From: Letharia columbiana
Taxonomy: Eukaryota; Ascomycota; Lecanoromycetes; Lecanorales; Parmeliaceae
Direction of reading: 5' to 3'
Length of the DNA stretch: 64,000 bases
Assembly: GCF_014066305.1 (NCBI RefSeq)
Contig: NW_023501106.1
Coordinates: forward strand, 186,001-250,000
The position numbers were made by a program, and so were the translations under genes. Numbering within the stretch: position 1 is the stretch's first letter; each line of letters begins with the position of its first letter. The notes under the pieces are model-generated. The model was not told where the DNA came from, ran no database searches, and worked only from the letters and a program-made list of their open reading frames with translations. Positions 45,963-55,689 of this stretch are shown one piece after another.

Positions 45963-46956
45963 AACTTCGGCGACATCCTAGCCGGGTACTTAGCTAAGCG
46001 GATGGGCCTGCCCGTCTCGAAGCTCATCATCGCGCGCAATGAGAACGACATCCTCCACCGTTTCTTGCAGACCGGCACGTACGAGAAGAACCCCGTTCAC
46101 GGCGCGGCGGCAGCAGGGGGTCTTGTACAGGATGGGGCAACAGCGCACCCTGAGGGAGTCAAGGAAACGCTATCGCCCTCGATGGACATTCTTGTAAGCA
46201 GCAATTTCGAAAGACTGCTCTGGTTCGTCGCGCACGACATCTACAGCTTAAACACCAACAGCGCACAAGAGAAGAGAGAAAGAGCGGGTCGGAACGTCAA
46301 AGAATGGCAGACTCAATTAAAGACCAACGGCGGATTCAGCGTCGAGAAACAAGTGCTGGATGCCATACGCGCAGATTTCGCAGCGGAGCGGGTATCGGAT
46401 GTAGAGACGATTACCACCATCCGAGACGTTTATCGATGGCCCAAGGGCTAATATCCTAGATCCACATTCTGCAATTGCGGTAACTGCGGCGCTGCGATCT
46501 GCGGAGGGTGCACATCAGGTGGCGCTGGCAACGGCGCATCCGGCTAAGTTTGCAAGGCGGTGGAGATGGCGCTGGTGGAGGTGAAAGGGTTTCGGTTCAA
46601 GGATATCTTGCCAATGCAGTTTGTGGGATTGGAGGAGAGGCCGAGGAGGGTCAGGTGTGGACGGAGGAGCGAGGGGTTTGAGGGTTTGAGGAAGTTGATT
46701 GTGGGTGAGGTGGATAGGGAGAGAGCAATAGCGTAGGACTTCTCGACTAATCAGTGATGTTTTGCAAGATTTGTGTTGGGTTGTGCTTTGATATGGGGTG
46801 ATCACGACAGCTTGGAAGGAGGCATGATATAGTAGGAGATGCCCCCGCCAAGGCCCGCTTGGCCATAGGGCTGAGTGGTGTGTCATTAGACGTATCGATA
46901 ACGGGCTTCTTGCCCTAGCAGCCAAGACAACTACAAATTTAACACCCATTTCCCTT

Positions 46957-49272
46957 ATGCCACCACTATCTCCGTCCACAGGCCTTACAATCACCAACCC
47001 GCTCGTCCTATACCGTGCTCTGCTCGCTACGAAACGAATTGACCCGGACCCAGCCCAACATCGTCTCGCGCTCCATCTCCAAAAGCTCTACTATCGCCTC
47101 AAGGACTACTCGCCCGAGGTCGACTTCAGCCACCGGCTAGATCAGATCAATCGGCTTGTTAAAAAGCCTGCCATTGATCCGGCTGAAGCGGAGAATAGGA
47201 AACAGCAAAATAATGGAAGACGCCACGGGATCTTCTCATCGTTGCGGGAGCAGAAGGCAAAGGCAGATGCAATGGCGCTCACAAGGAGGCTGACCAGTCA
47301 TGAATCCGCTGTACAGTTGCAATCACCTCAGGGTCTACTTCTATACGGAGAGGTAGGAACAGGGAAGAGTCTGCTTGTAGACCTACTAGCCGACTGCTTA
47401 CCCAACCGCAAGAAGAGACGGTGGCATTTCAACACCTTCATGCTCGAGACATTTGCAAGGCTAGAACAACTGCGTAAGGAAAGGCATACTGAGTCATCGG
47501 CTATGCCGAGAAGCGGAAGCCAAGATGAAGAACATTCTCTATTATGGCTTGCAAGGGACATGATCTCTACTTCTCCAATACTCTTTCTGGATGAATTTCA
47601 ATTGCCGGATCGTGCCGCTTCAAAGATCCTATCCAATCTCCTTACTTCTTTCTTTCATCTTGGCGGAGTTCTAATTGCGACAAGCAATCGTATGCCAGAA
47701 GAATTGGCCAATGCATCAGGCATGGAGTTCGTCGCACCACCGTCTTCACGGCTAGGCCTCTTGGAGAACAGATCGGGTCTATTGGGATCCAGGAACCAAG
47801 GCGGGAGGAGCGAGAATATGTTTGCCGGAAAGGGTGATTTTGCTGCATTCTTAGAAGTTCTACGGGCAAGATGTGAGACATGGGATATGGAAGGTGGCAA
47901 GGACTGGAGAAGACGTGAAGCTGAAGAAGAAACCTCTACTGATACAATGTTAGACGAGGCCAGCCTAAAATCTAATGCCGAAGGCTTTGAAGGTCTTGAG
48001 CCTATGGCCCCTGGAAACTGGGGTCTGGGATACGAACAGAGCCTACATGTCAGGGAAACAAGTAAAGAGGTGTTTTTAAACAAAAAAGATTCTAAAGTAA
48101 CTGCACCCAAGCATTACTTCGTAAGACCGTCAACAACAGTATCTCATGAGGAGCTTGTGACGCTGGACAGCGCTTGGAAGGCCTTGGAGCTCCATGCAAT
48201 TCAAAGTCCTGCGGTACTACCAAATGATGACCTTGCCATACCCTGGAAGGACACCACTCTACGAGTCTACGGCCGCAATCTTCTGGTTCGTCGACACCTC
48301 TCTGGAGTCACCAAATGGACCTTCGACGAGCTCTGCAGCACAAATCTTGGCCCAGCAGACTACATCACGCTCGCCTCAACATTCCATACTTTAATCCTCA
48401 CCGATGTTCCCATTCTTAATTTTCTCCAAAAGAATGAAGCGCGCCGTCTCATAACCCTCCTCGACGCACTTTATGAAGCCCGCTGTAAAATACTCATCAG
48501 CGCAGAGGCAGGCCCAGACGACATCTTCTTTCCCGAGATCAAACAACTCCCCGAAGACGGCGTAAGCACCGCATCTGGCGATGATGAAATCTACCCCGAA
48601 ACCTTCAGTGAAATCTTCCAAGACCAGACCTCCCCCTTCCGCCCCAACACCTCTTCCTATATTTCCTCGGCTTCCCCACCGTCGTATTCCACAACCCCCC
48701 TCCCTTTCCCACAATCTCAAGCCTCATCATCCCGCTCCATTCTAGCAGACGAAGACAGCGACTTCGGTCCAGTCTACGGCGCCGGCCGAAGTCACGGACC
48801 AAGCGATGGTGCTCCAGGTGCAGGAAACGAGATTGGCCGGCAGTCTCCCGACTTCGCCCGTACTGGGACATTCACAGGTGAGGATGAGAGGTTCGCGTAC
48901 AAGCGAGCTCGGAGCCGTTTGTGGGAGATGTGTGGAAAGAGATGGTGGGCGAGGGACGAAGAAGGGTGGTGGAGGCCTTTGGGGAAGGACGCCAGGCGCT
49001 GGGAGGGAGCCATGGACGATTTGGCTAATGTCACCTCTGCCCAAGGTGCCCTTCAAGCTGAGGAGGGAATCAACCAAGAAGAAGTGTTCAGACATGGCGC
49101 TAGTCCTTTTCGTACGAGTCAAGAGGCTCCTCCGAAATTTGGCTGGGAGCATGCATGGGGCCTTATCAAATGGGGGAAGAAGGCTGGGGCGTGGGGAAAA
49201 GGGGTTGAAGGACTGGAGGAGAGAGGCAAGCCAGAGGTCTCGGAGACAGAGAGGAGGAATAAGCGACGATGA
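46957..49272 (+). CDS. AFG1: AFG1-like mitochondrial AAA+ ATPase
   Basis: Afg1 (LACE1/AFG1L in animals) is a mitochondrial AAA+-type ATPase linked to turnover of respiratory-chain subunits. A single exon encodes 771 aa. The conserved N-terminal part (HLQKLYYRLKDYSP) precedes Walker A at about 131-138 (GEVGTGKS) and Walker B at about 208-215 (ILFLDEFQ). RWHFNTFMLETFARLE and GGVLIATSNRMPEELA are further family blocks; TSNR fits sensor 1. The C-terminal half includes FDELCSTNLGPADYITLASTFHTLILTDVP and RRLITLLDALYEARCKILISAE. Compared with the yeast protein it is long, because of low-complexity inserts in the middle and a Trp-rich C-terminal extension. It begins 220 bp after the threonine synthase relic. 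Confidence 0.93.
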   Translation: MPPLSPSTGLTITNPLVLYRALLATKRIDPDPAQHRLALHLQKLYYRLKDYSPEVDFSHRLDQINRLVKKPAIDPAEAENRKQQNNGRRHGIFSSLREQKAKADAMALTRRLTSHESAVQLQSPQGLLLYGEVGTGKSLLVDLLADCLPNRKKRRWHFNTFMLETFARLEQLRKERHTESSAMPRSGSQDEEHSLLWLARDMISTSPILFLDEFQLPDRAASKILSNLLTSFFHLGGVLIATSNRMPEELANASGMEFVAPPSSRLGLLENRSGLLGSRNQGGRSENMFAGKGDFAAFLEVLRARCETWDMEGGKDWRRREAEEETSTDTMLDEASLKSNAEGFEGLEPMAPGNWGLGYEQSLHVRETSKEVFLNKKDSKVTAPKHYFVRPSTTVSHEELVTLDSAWKALELHAIQSPAVLPNDDLAIPWKDTTLRVYGRNLLVRRHLSGVTKWTFDELCSTNLGPADYITLASTFHTLILTDVPILNFLQKNEARRLITLLDALYEARCKILISAEAGPDDIFFPEIKQLPEDGVSTASGDDEIYPETFSEIFQDQTSPFRPNTSSYISSASPPSYSTTPLPFPQSQASSSRSILADEDSDFGPVYGAGRSHGPSDGAPGAGNEIGRQSPDFARTGTFTGEDERFAYKRARSRLWEMCGKRWWARDEEGWWRPLGKDARRWEGAMDDLANVTSAQGALQAEEGINQEEVFRHGASPFRTSQEAPPKFGWEHAWGLIKWGKKAGAWGKGVEGLEERGKPEVSETERRNKRR

Positions 49273-49791
49273 GTAGGCCCCTATGACGATACCAGCTACG
49301 CAAGTCGATGTCCCGTCTAGTTCATGCGAGAAATGTGCCATTCTGGGTAAAGTATGTCCTGATACCTAGACCAACTAAGAGCTCAGTCCTCAACCCCAGA
49401 TTGAGTCCTATCCTTGCTACGAAAGTCAAAAATGCTGCTGCAGGCTTGAGAAGTAATGACAGGCTCCTCCCTTGGCTAGAGAGAACAGTCGCCATTGTAG
49501 CTACCTATTTATCTCTGTCTCTCTACCCATCCTCCAACACTCGGTCCACAAGCCATCAAAATTTGCATCCGGAGATACGTCCGAACGCAACTAGACAATC
49601 GAGCACCTTCGATGCGCTCTATCAAAACCCAGCCTCTGCTCTACCCATAGCTACATCCAGATTGTACTGTAAGGGATTGACTTCCAGCCTCTGCAAAGCA
49701 TCAGAGCCCGCCCACAGAGCCCACGGCGCCCGCAGGGATTCCAATGCCCGGACATCACGGTCATAAGCACCAGCGGCATCATAAGCCATCA
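49273..49791. other. Convergent intergenic region
   Basis: About 520 bp between the stops of AFG1 and the ubiquitin-like gene. A 152-codon plus-strand frame starts at 49308 but lacks any domain or composition bias; I treat it as chance. Confidence 0.4.
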
Positions 49792-50826
49792 TCACATTCC
49801 GGTCCAGCTCGACTCGGCGTGCTGGCTCGCGGGGTTTCTTCTTGCTATCAGATGGCCGTGAAGGTTGCTATTCGTGGAAGCAGCTTCTCGTCCTCGGTCT
49901 GTTTCCTCCACCGGCACCACGCTGTTCGATGTAGCCGATCGATCCCCACCACAACGACACGCGCGTCCACAAGCGTCACATCGATGAACCGAGACATCTT
50001 CCTCACGTCCCGCATCGGAGTGTAGTGGCAGTCTCTGCGTCGCGGCAGCAGCGGCGTTGATGCCAGCTAGGAAAGTCGCATCGTCGTCTTCCATGACATC
50101 CTGACGAGATGAGATGGCCTCTGTCGTCTTAGGCACATGAGCGCTGGCGGTATGATTCTGGACAGGGTTCTCTGGGGGCGGGGCAAAGGTGTTCAAGGCG
50201 TGCAGCCGATGGCCTATATTTTGAGCTTTGGAAGCCAACATATCAGTTGGTTCGCGGGCTGTGTTTTTTCTTTTCTCCTTCTTGGCGATATGTAGCGCCT
50301 TTGCACGGTCACTCAGGTTTGTGTCTGCCGTGTGTACAGTGTCGTCACTCATATCGTCTAGTACTAGTGCCTTTCCCGGTGGAGAGTTCGCAATGTTACC
50401 ATCATCGATGAAATCCTCCACTGTTCCCGCCGGGGTCCGCAACGGTCGTCTTCGTTTGCTGCTAGATATTCGCCTTCCGTCCTCACTCGGTGTCTCCTCA
50501 TCATCACCACCAGATTGCTCAATCGATTCCACCACATCTTCATCTACTGCCGACCTCACAGGACCGCTCATTAGTCTCTTCTTGCCAGTAGCTTTGTCTT
50601 TCACCTGTGACACCTGCTCATCAACTCTGAGGATAGTGCCATCCTTTACGCCAGGAACAGAACCGAGAATAGCACGGTCGTCTAGCTGCACATCATGATG
50701 CAGTAAGGCCCTTCCTTTCATGGGCTGCCACGGCTCGAATTTGGCTTTGAGGCTGGCGATGGTGATGGATGATCTGGCTTTGAAGGGTGTGATGGACCCA
50801 TCGAGCATTTGGATTGTGATTTGCAT
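49792..50826 (-). CDS. Ubiquitin-like-domain protein, function unknown
   Basis: A single exon of 344 aa. Residues 1-70 start MQITIQMLDGSITPFKARSS and continue ITIASLKAKFE, resembling a ubiquitin-like fold (beta hairpin then helix), ending near GTILRVDE. The middle is acidic and disordered with a basic patch (SSKRRRPLR). A lysine-rich segment follows (RAKALHIAKKEKRKNT). The C-terminus has a small cysteine motif (CDACGRACRCGG) that might bind a metal. No enzymatic domain was seen. I cannot name it; a nuclear adaptor role is only a guess. Confidence 0.7.
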   Translation of the reverse strand: MQITIQMLDGSITPFKARSSITIASLKAKFEPWQPMKGRALLHHDVQLDDRAILGSVPGVKDGTILRVDEQVSQVKDKATGKKRLMSGPVRSAVDEDVVESIEQSGGDDEETPSEDGRRISSSKRRRPLRTPAGTVEDFIDDGNIANSPPGKALVLDDMSDDTVHTADTNLSDRAKALHIAKKEKRKNTAREPTDMLASKAQNIGHRLHALNTFAPPPENPVQNHTASAHVPKTTEAISSRQDVMEDDDATFLAGINAAAAATQRLPLHSDAGREEDVSVHRCDACGRACRCGGDRSATSNSVVPVEETDRGREAASTNSNLHGHLIARRNPASQHAESSWTGM

Positions 50827-51257
50827 ATTGGTGAATAGGAGAGAGGCCTTTGGAATGCTCTTCTTGGAGATCCTATAATTCCCTAATAGTTTCTGAGAAT
50901 TTTTATTTGAATTGAGATTCCTTCGTCGAGGGACAAGTCTGAGCCGACGTGTGGTGAATTGAACGAATCACCCCTCTTCAGATCTGATTTGACTGATAAC
51001 TTTCCGTCAAAAGCCGTTCGAATAAAGCCTTTGCTTCAGTAGACAGGATTTAGGCCTCAGCTCTCAGTGAAACTTCTGATGGTGGTGGTTCCTGGTCACA
51101 AGAGGCAGCCCAATAACCTCGTGCTTCCATAGTCTTCCTCATGAACTGTCGAACTGAGAGCGCCTTGCTTCGTCTCGTCTCAATGCAGCACATCGGCGCC
51201 TCCAGCATACACATCGGTCACATCCTTAGCTCAAGACCATATGCCCCATCGAGCTCT
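50827..51257. other. Intergenic region
   Basis: About 430 bp between the ubiquitin-like gene start and the TCA17 stop, both on the minus strand. Presumably promoter and 3' untranslated sequence; no gene seen. Confidence 0.4.
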
Positions 51258-51919
51258 TCACACTACACTCATGCCCGGCTTCCAGATCTCGCCAATCCTC
51301 TCTACCTCCTCAATAAACCTCTTACTCGTGATCTCCCCTCCTTTCCCTCTCCCACTAGCAACAGCCATAGGCGTATGTTCATCCGGCACGTAAAACGGGT
51401 TCTGCAACAGCCGTACATACGCTGTTTGCAGCGCCTTAAAAGCCTAGAATACCCCACAAATCAGCATTTCTAGCCCCACCGACCCCCCCTCCCTTCCCAT
51501 TCTCTCGACAGAGACAAAGGGTAGCAACTCACGCCCCTCAAATCCCCATCCGACACCCCCCTCAACCCCCTATTCCCCCCTCTTCCCCACGCATCAACCA
51601 CAACCGCAAATCTCGTTCCCGTCCCTGTTTCCCAGCCCCAGATACTCAATCGCTCGTCAATTGCTTGCAGCATACCGAGGTCCTGATCGATGCGATTCCG
51701 GTCTCGAGCACAAGCATCGAAGATATCGAGGGAGGCGTTGAGGAGGAAGGAGAATTCGAGGTGCGCGGACGGCGCGCTGGTGTGAGGGGGAAAGAGGGCG
51801 ATGTGGAGAGGGTTATCCTGTAGAGGTTGTCAATTGCTGGATGATGGTGAAATGAAGGGGAGTGGGAGAGGTACGTGTTTGCCTATTATGCCTATGCAGG
51901 CTATTGATGGAGTCGTCAT
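51258..51919 (-). CDS. TCA17: TRAPP complex subunit (TRAPPC2L/Tca17 family)
   Basis: A small longin-fold subunit of TRAPP, the tethering complex and Rab exchange factor of Golgi and endosome traffic. Three exons (51919-51875, 51817-51533, 51443-51258) join in phase 0 to 172 codons (171 aa). The start MTTPSIACIGIIGKHDNPLHIAL corresponds to the family beginning, and EFSFLLNASLDIFDA matches the animal HYMVHTSLDVVDE region. RFAVVVDAW and ALQTAYVRLLQNPFYVP match the animal KFVMVVD and CNPFYNP regions. The tail ITSKRFIEEVERIGEIW fits the last helix. Introns are 57 and 89 nt. Confident for the sedlin-like family; Tca17 rather than Trs20 is favoured by the NPFY-P motif. Confidence 0.85.
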
Positions 51920-52209
51920 GGTGGCCACTGGAGACTAAGAAAAGCAAATGGTTTGGAGATGTTAGGTTTGGGGCGCTATAGTGCTAAATAGGGTAGGGGC
52001 ACAATTCTGGGCTTTATTACTATGGCTAGGTTAGAGGTATAACCGCCTTAATTCTTTTTCATTGCTTCTTCTATTGACTTGCAAGGAGACCCTCCTTCAC
52101 GCATCGAATTCTTGAGAAACGATCTATCCTCGCATAACAACACAGAGAAGCCCTTTAACTATCTCAGGCAACAGAATGCAACGCCAGAACTGTTTGTATT
52201 CCCTAGCCT

Positions 52210-52690
52210 CTACGCCACTTTCACTATCGCTGTCGCCTTTGCCGTCGCTTTGGTGGTCGTCGTCACCGCCAGATTTATCAGAAGCTGGCACGTCCCTGAA
52301 AGAGCCCCCGTAGTCACACAAGTATATCCCAAACAACAAGAGAGGGTAGCTACTTTGCACGACGCTAGAGAGGACAACATCAGAAACCATCGGGAGCACG
52401 GCGGAAGATGGTGATGTAGAGATAATATGTAGAACGGATAACCTACCTCCAGCAGGGGTGCAAGCTTGGAGAGGACTCACGAGCCTGGTGTTGATTAGCA
52501 CACGAACAGTAGCAATGCTGGCGGAAAAGCGGAGCTCTTACTCTTTCGCTTCGCGCACTGCCACAGGTGCCGCCTCAGGAAGAACAGCAGGCACGGCCTC
52601 AGAAACAGCCACTGGCATTGGCTCAGGTAACGCAAGAACCAGAGAGAAGAACATCATGGCACCAGCCACGATGATTTTAAAGGGCATCAT
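52210..52690 (-). CDS. Small secreted cystine-knot-like protein
   Basis: Visible only after splicing: exons 52690-52542, 52484-52447 and 52364-52210 (introns of 57 and 82 nt with donors GTAAGA and GTAGGT and good acceptors) join to 114 codons (113 aa). A clear signal peptide (FKIIVAGAMMFFSLVLA) is followed by an Ala/Pro/Val/Glu-rich pro-region. Then comes a compact domain with six cysteines spaced C-X6-C-X6-CC-X4-C-X9-C, the classic knottin arrangement. The tail is Thr/Lys/Ala-rich. Each Cys lies in exon 2 or 3, and the pattern appears only when both introns are removed, which supports the model. Function unknown: candidates are an apoplastic effector-like or antimicrobial peptide, or a wall-associated protein. 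Family unnamed. Confidence 0.72.
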
Positions 52691-53823
52691 GATTGCTTTG
52701 GTTGAAAAGGACCAGGTTTGCGGAAGGTATGGCTTGGTCTATGGGTGAATTTTAGAACGGTAATCGAAGTTCTTAGGCGAACTTGCGAAGTTTTCAAGCT
52801 CGAGAGTGAGGCAGGATCTGATGGCAGAATTGAAGGGAGACTTGGCGGAGTGCTGCTTTTATATCCAGCTTGGGGGGTATCTTTGGAATGCGGCGGCAAC
52901 AGCAACGTGGAATGGGCCGAGACAGTCGAAATTCGGTCTTCGCTCATCACCGTAAATCAAACCTTCGGTTATCAACGTCTTCCATGCGGAATTGACGCCG
53001 TGAGAAATCACCAGACCCTACCTCATCGTACCAGTACCTCAGTCGCCCCGCCTCTGCATCATCGGTACGCCTGAACGATGACTTTATTGGGTCGAGCACG
53101 TTTCTAGAATTCAGGAATGCATGAAGAACTCAGAACTGATGTGTGCATTCCCTTTGCTCATTGACCAACGATATTTCTCGGCTTCGGCACTTTCAAGTGC
53201 TGCAAGTGAAAGTGCCGAAAGCCGTCCATATTTCTCCATCGCTGCTGCAAGCGACACTAAGCAAGTTCGTGACGGCCAATCCAGGGTACTGTGTTCGTGT
53301 TTAGATGAAGCAAATTCTGTTTCTTAAATCGGACGCTTGACAATCAAGTGTCGACTAGCCAAGCGTAGAGTGATGACGAGCAGAGCTAAGCTGTCATGGA
53401 TACATGAAATGCTAGAGAGGCTTCTTATCTTGATGGATAGTGAATGCGGTCCCGTGGATGAATGGAAGAAGAAACTCCAGGTTCTAACGTGTGAGGATAG
53501 GTAAAGCACACTCAAGTAGAAGGAGAAGGGCTGGTTCCTATCAACGGTGGAGTTGAAGAGGCGGATTGCGCAGTGTCTTAAAATTAGTGAATGGTTGCAT
53601 GGTGGGAGGTGTGCTTTTTGGCAGGCTTTGACCGAAACTAATACATAGGGAAGGGAAAGCGTCAGGAGTGGTACGAGATTTGGCAGGTACAACCTAGGCC
53701 GCTTTTTCAACCATAATTGAGAATCCAGTACTGAATCTTCTCTTGATATCATTATTATCAGATTTCAGACATATCAAAGAGTTTAAAACTCGCCTCTCCA
53801 GCGCCAGGGCATTCACAAGAGCC
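52691..53823. other. Intergenic region with a long hairpin
   Basis: About 1.1 kb. Contains the inverted repeat at 53179-53224. Short frames on both strands (for example 53121-53327 plus and 53324-53752 minus) have no supporting features. The left part is the promoter of the cystine-knot-like gene. Confidence 0.4.
53179..53224. repeat. Perfect-but-one inverted repeat (hairpin)
   Basis: Arms CGGCTTCGGCACTTTC (53179-53194) and GAAAGTGCCGAAAGCCG (53208-53224) pair along 16 bp with one bulged base, around a 13 nt loop. Confidence 0.85.
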
Positions 53824-54240
53824 ATGAGCTTCTCAGGCGCGTCTGACGAGGGAACCCGAGCGACGAACTCAACAGACACGAATGGACCCTCAAGCTCAAC
53901 TTCGCCCAATTCCAAGGTTCAGACCGCTTGGCAATCTGTTAAGACCAATTTCAAGGTAAAGACATCAATGCCTGACTTGAAACGCTGGTTGTCATCCCCA
54001 CGAGCTTCAGAGTCTAACAGCCAAGGAGAGGAGCGCCACCCCGAAGACGAAGAGGAGAGCCTTTTCGGCGAATCTCTCCTCGGTTTGATGCAACAGACTG
54101 GCAGATTTGACTACCTCGACTACAACAAAGACATATCCGAGCAGGACGATGAAAGGATTGTAATCGCAGAGAAAGAGAAAGTGAAAGAGAAACAGAAAGA
54201 TCTACGGCGTTCACTAAAGCGATTTAGCTGGTCACGCTAG
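53824..54240 (+). CDS. Small hypothetical protein, 138 aa
   Basis: A single-exon frame starting MSFSGASDEGTR. The first 35 residues are Ser/Thr/Asn-rich. A basic segment follows (WQSVKTNFKVKTSMPDLKRWLSS), then an acidic stretch (HPEDEEESLFGESLLGLMQQ). It ends in a highly charged Lys/Glu helix (EKEKVKEKQKDLRRSLKRFSW). Composition is protein-like, but no family is recognised. The frame is open further upstream without an ATG. It lies just ahead of NDUFS7 on the same strand. Confidence 0.45.
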   Translation: MSFSGASDEGTRATNSTDTNGPSSSTSPNSKVQTAWQSVKTNFKVKTSMPDLKRWLSSPRASESNSQGEERHPEDEEESLFGESLLGLMQQTGRFDYLDYNKDISEQDDERIVIAEKEKVKEKQKDLRRSLKRFSWSR

Positions 54241-54349
54241 CGCCCATCCGACATCACCATTCTCGATCCTGTTCAATAATAGTTTTGCCCCACACCTCAA
54301 TACATTCATCTATTCCTTAGCAGCACGTCTGCCATTGCCCACCTTCATC

Positions 54350-55312
54350 ATGCTTTCCAATGCTAGATTGGCGGCCTCTATGGCTCTACGAGGTATGCTC
54401 TGCGCAAGCCTTCATGATTGCCACGTGCGACTGACCTATGCTTCTTCACAGCCAAACCAGCATCTGTCTTCCTTCCTCTGCGAGCAGCTCCATCAGCAAC
54501 TATTTCGTCAACAGCGTCGAAGTCTGCTACTACAGAGGTCACACCATCACGCGATGCACAAGGTCCGCCGCTCAGCGTTACTGGCAAGCCTCGAAGAGAA
54601 GTTCCCCTGCCGAGTCAAGAAAAGAAAGAGGGTGCTATGCAATATGCCTTGTACGTCTCGTTCACTCACGCTTTGTCACAATGTTTGAAGGCATTGCTAA
54701 CCGTCTCCATTTTCCAGAACAACTATGGATCAAATTGCCAATTGGGCCCGCCAAGGCTCCCTGTGGCCTATGACATTCGGCCTCGCTTGCTGCGCTATAG
54801 AGATGATGCATCTTTCGACACCACGTTACGACCAAGATCGCCTAGGTATAATATTCCGTGCCTCGCCTCGACAATCAGATGTTATGATCGTTGCTGGCAC
54901 CCTCACCAACAAGATGGCTCCTGCCCTACGTCAAGTATATGATCAGATGCCGGATCCAAGATGGGTGATCAGTATGGGTTCTTGCGCGAATGGTGGGGGA
55001 TATTATCACTACAGCTACAGTGTTACAAGAGGATGTGACCGAATTGTGCCCGTAGATATCTACGTCCCTGGATGCCCGCCAACAAGCGAAGCATTGATGT
55101 ACGGCATCTTCCAATTACAGAAGAAGATGAGACATACAAGTAAGTATTTCCGGTTTCGGGATTTATCTTCATCTCATATTTTGGACCTTGAAACGTCAAA
55201 CGAGCATTGTTCCCCCAATATGCTTTCAATGCTCGAAGATTTGTTCATTGAACAGTTAACGCTAACTCATTGCATTTCATCAGGGATTACACGCATGTGG
55301 TATCGAAAGTGA
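54350..55312 (+). CDS. NDUFS7: Complex I subunit NDUFS7 (PSST / 20 kDa, N2 cluster)
   Basis: NDUFS7 carries the terminal Fe-S cluster N2 of NADH:ubiquinone oxidoreductase, next to the quinone site. Four exons (54350-54392, 54452-54650, 54718-55139, 55284-55312) give 231 codons (230 aa), all phases consistent. A mitochondrial presequence ([20 protein letters not shown]) leads to the core. N2 ligands are present in LACCAIEMM (two adjacent Cys), [12 protein letters not shown] and [11 protein letters not shown]. Other family blocks are [44 protein letters not shown] and GIFQLQKKM. The last exon encodes only RITRMWYRK, the usual C-terminus. The final intron is 144 nt, unlike the first two (59 and 67 nt). 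Confidence 0.95.
55140..55283 (+). mobile_element. Structured long intron, possibly introner-like
   Basis: The 144 nt last intron of NDUFS7 starts GTAAGTATTTCCGG, similar to the GTACGTATTTTCCGAG start of the acyl-CoA oxidase introner. It contains a perfect 9 bp hairpin (CGAGCATTG ... CAATGCTCG) in its middle. It lacks the CTGACTCCGA signature, so membership in the introner-like class is uncertain. Confidence 0.3.
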
Positions 55313-55689
55313 GGATCATGAGTAGTGCATTGAGAACCTCCTTTCCGACAGTATAGCTTCTACAAGGATGCATTCGTTTCAAGGGGGCTTGTTTGGCGTC
55401 ATCTGGCAGGTTTAGCGATGTGCATAAGCAAATGCCAAATATCGTGGCATTGAATTCTAGAGAAAGCTTTCTACAGCCGCGTCCCGTGCAATCTCGCACC
55501 TATCAGGCTCATGAAGCGGCCGTAGAATCAACGCCAAGACTCTGACGACTCCGGAATACAGTTCCCCGCGTTCACGACAACCCCTTCAAAATAAACGAAT
55601 ATGGCACCATTTTGACATCTACACCAACATGGTGGCTGACGCGCAGGGAGCAAATTTGCCCTTTCGGCTTGGTGCAGTACTCCTACGAA
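55313..55689. other. Intergenic region
   Basis: About 380 bp between NDUFS7 and MCT1, same strand. An ATG at 55629 opens a 31-codon frame before the MCT1 start, possibly an upstream ORF. Otherwise featureless. Confidence 0.35.

Larger units (their letters stand above)
44346..46736 (+). pseudogene. THR4: Decayed threonine synthase gene
   Basis: Homology to fungal threonine synthase (PLP enzyme, O-phosphohomoserine to threonine) runs end to end. Recognisable blocks are MSSHTTSQRYLSTRGGS, SELAFQICSLYIAP, ELCHGETFAFKDI with the PLP lysine, ATSGDTGSAAIYGLRGKKDV, PIQEAQMTT, VDGTFDDCQ, NFGDILAGYLAKRMGLP, SPSMDILVSSNFERLLWF, LDPHSAIAVTAALRSAEG and FKDILPMQFVGLEE. It is broken in several places. There is an in-frame TGA at 44475-44477, where a Gly codon is expected before LATDQG, and a second at 45491-45493 after NVH. 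A conserved Gly is Cys in LCATSGDTG, and the donor at 45817 reads ATAAGT. Frame is lost near 46450 and again near 46552. Substitutions also hit NSINWARILAQ. It is intron-rich, and several introns look introner-like. A functional copy presumably exists elsewhere. Confidence 0.8.

Noticed and set aside
49308..49766. 152-codon plus-strand frame after AFG1
   Set aside because: Lies in a convergent 3' region and shows no domain or codon bias.
52079..52414. 111-codon plus-strand frame with a membrane-like segment
   Set aside because: It has no ATG start and is antisense to the spliced cystine-knot-like gene, whose introns and cysteine pattern are better supported.
53324..53752. 142-codon minus-strand frame rich in Leu and Ser
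   Set aside because: No recognisable features and no support from neighbours; could be chance.
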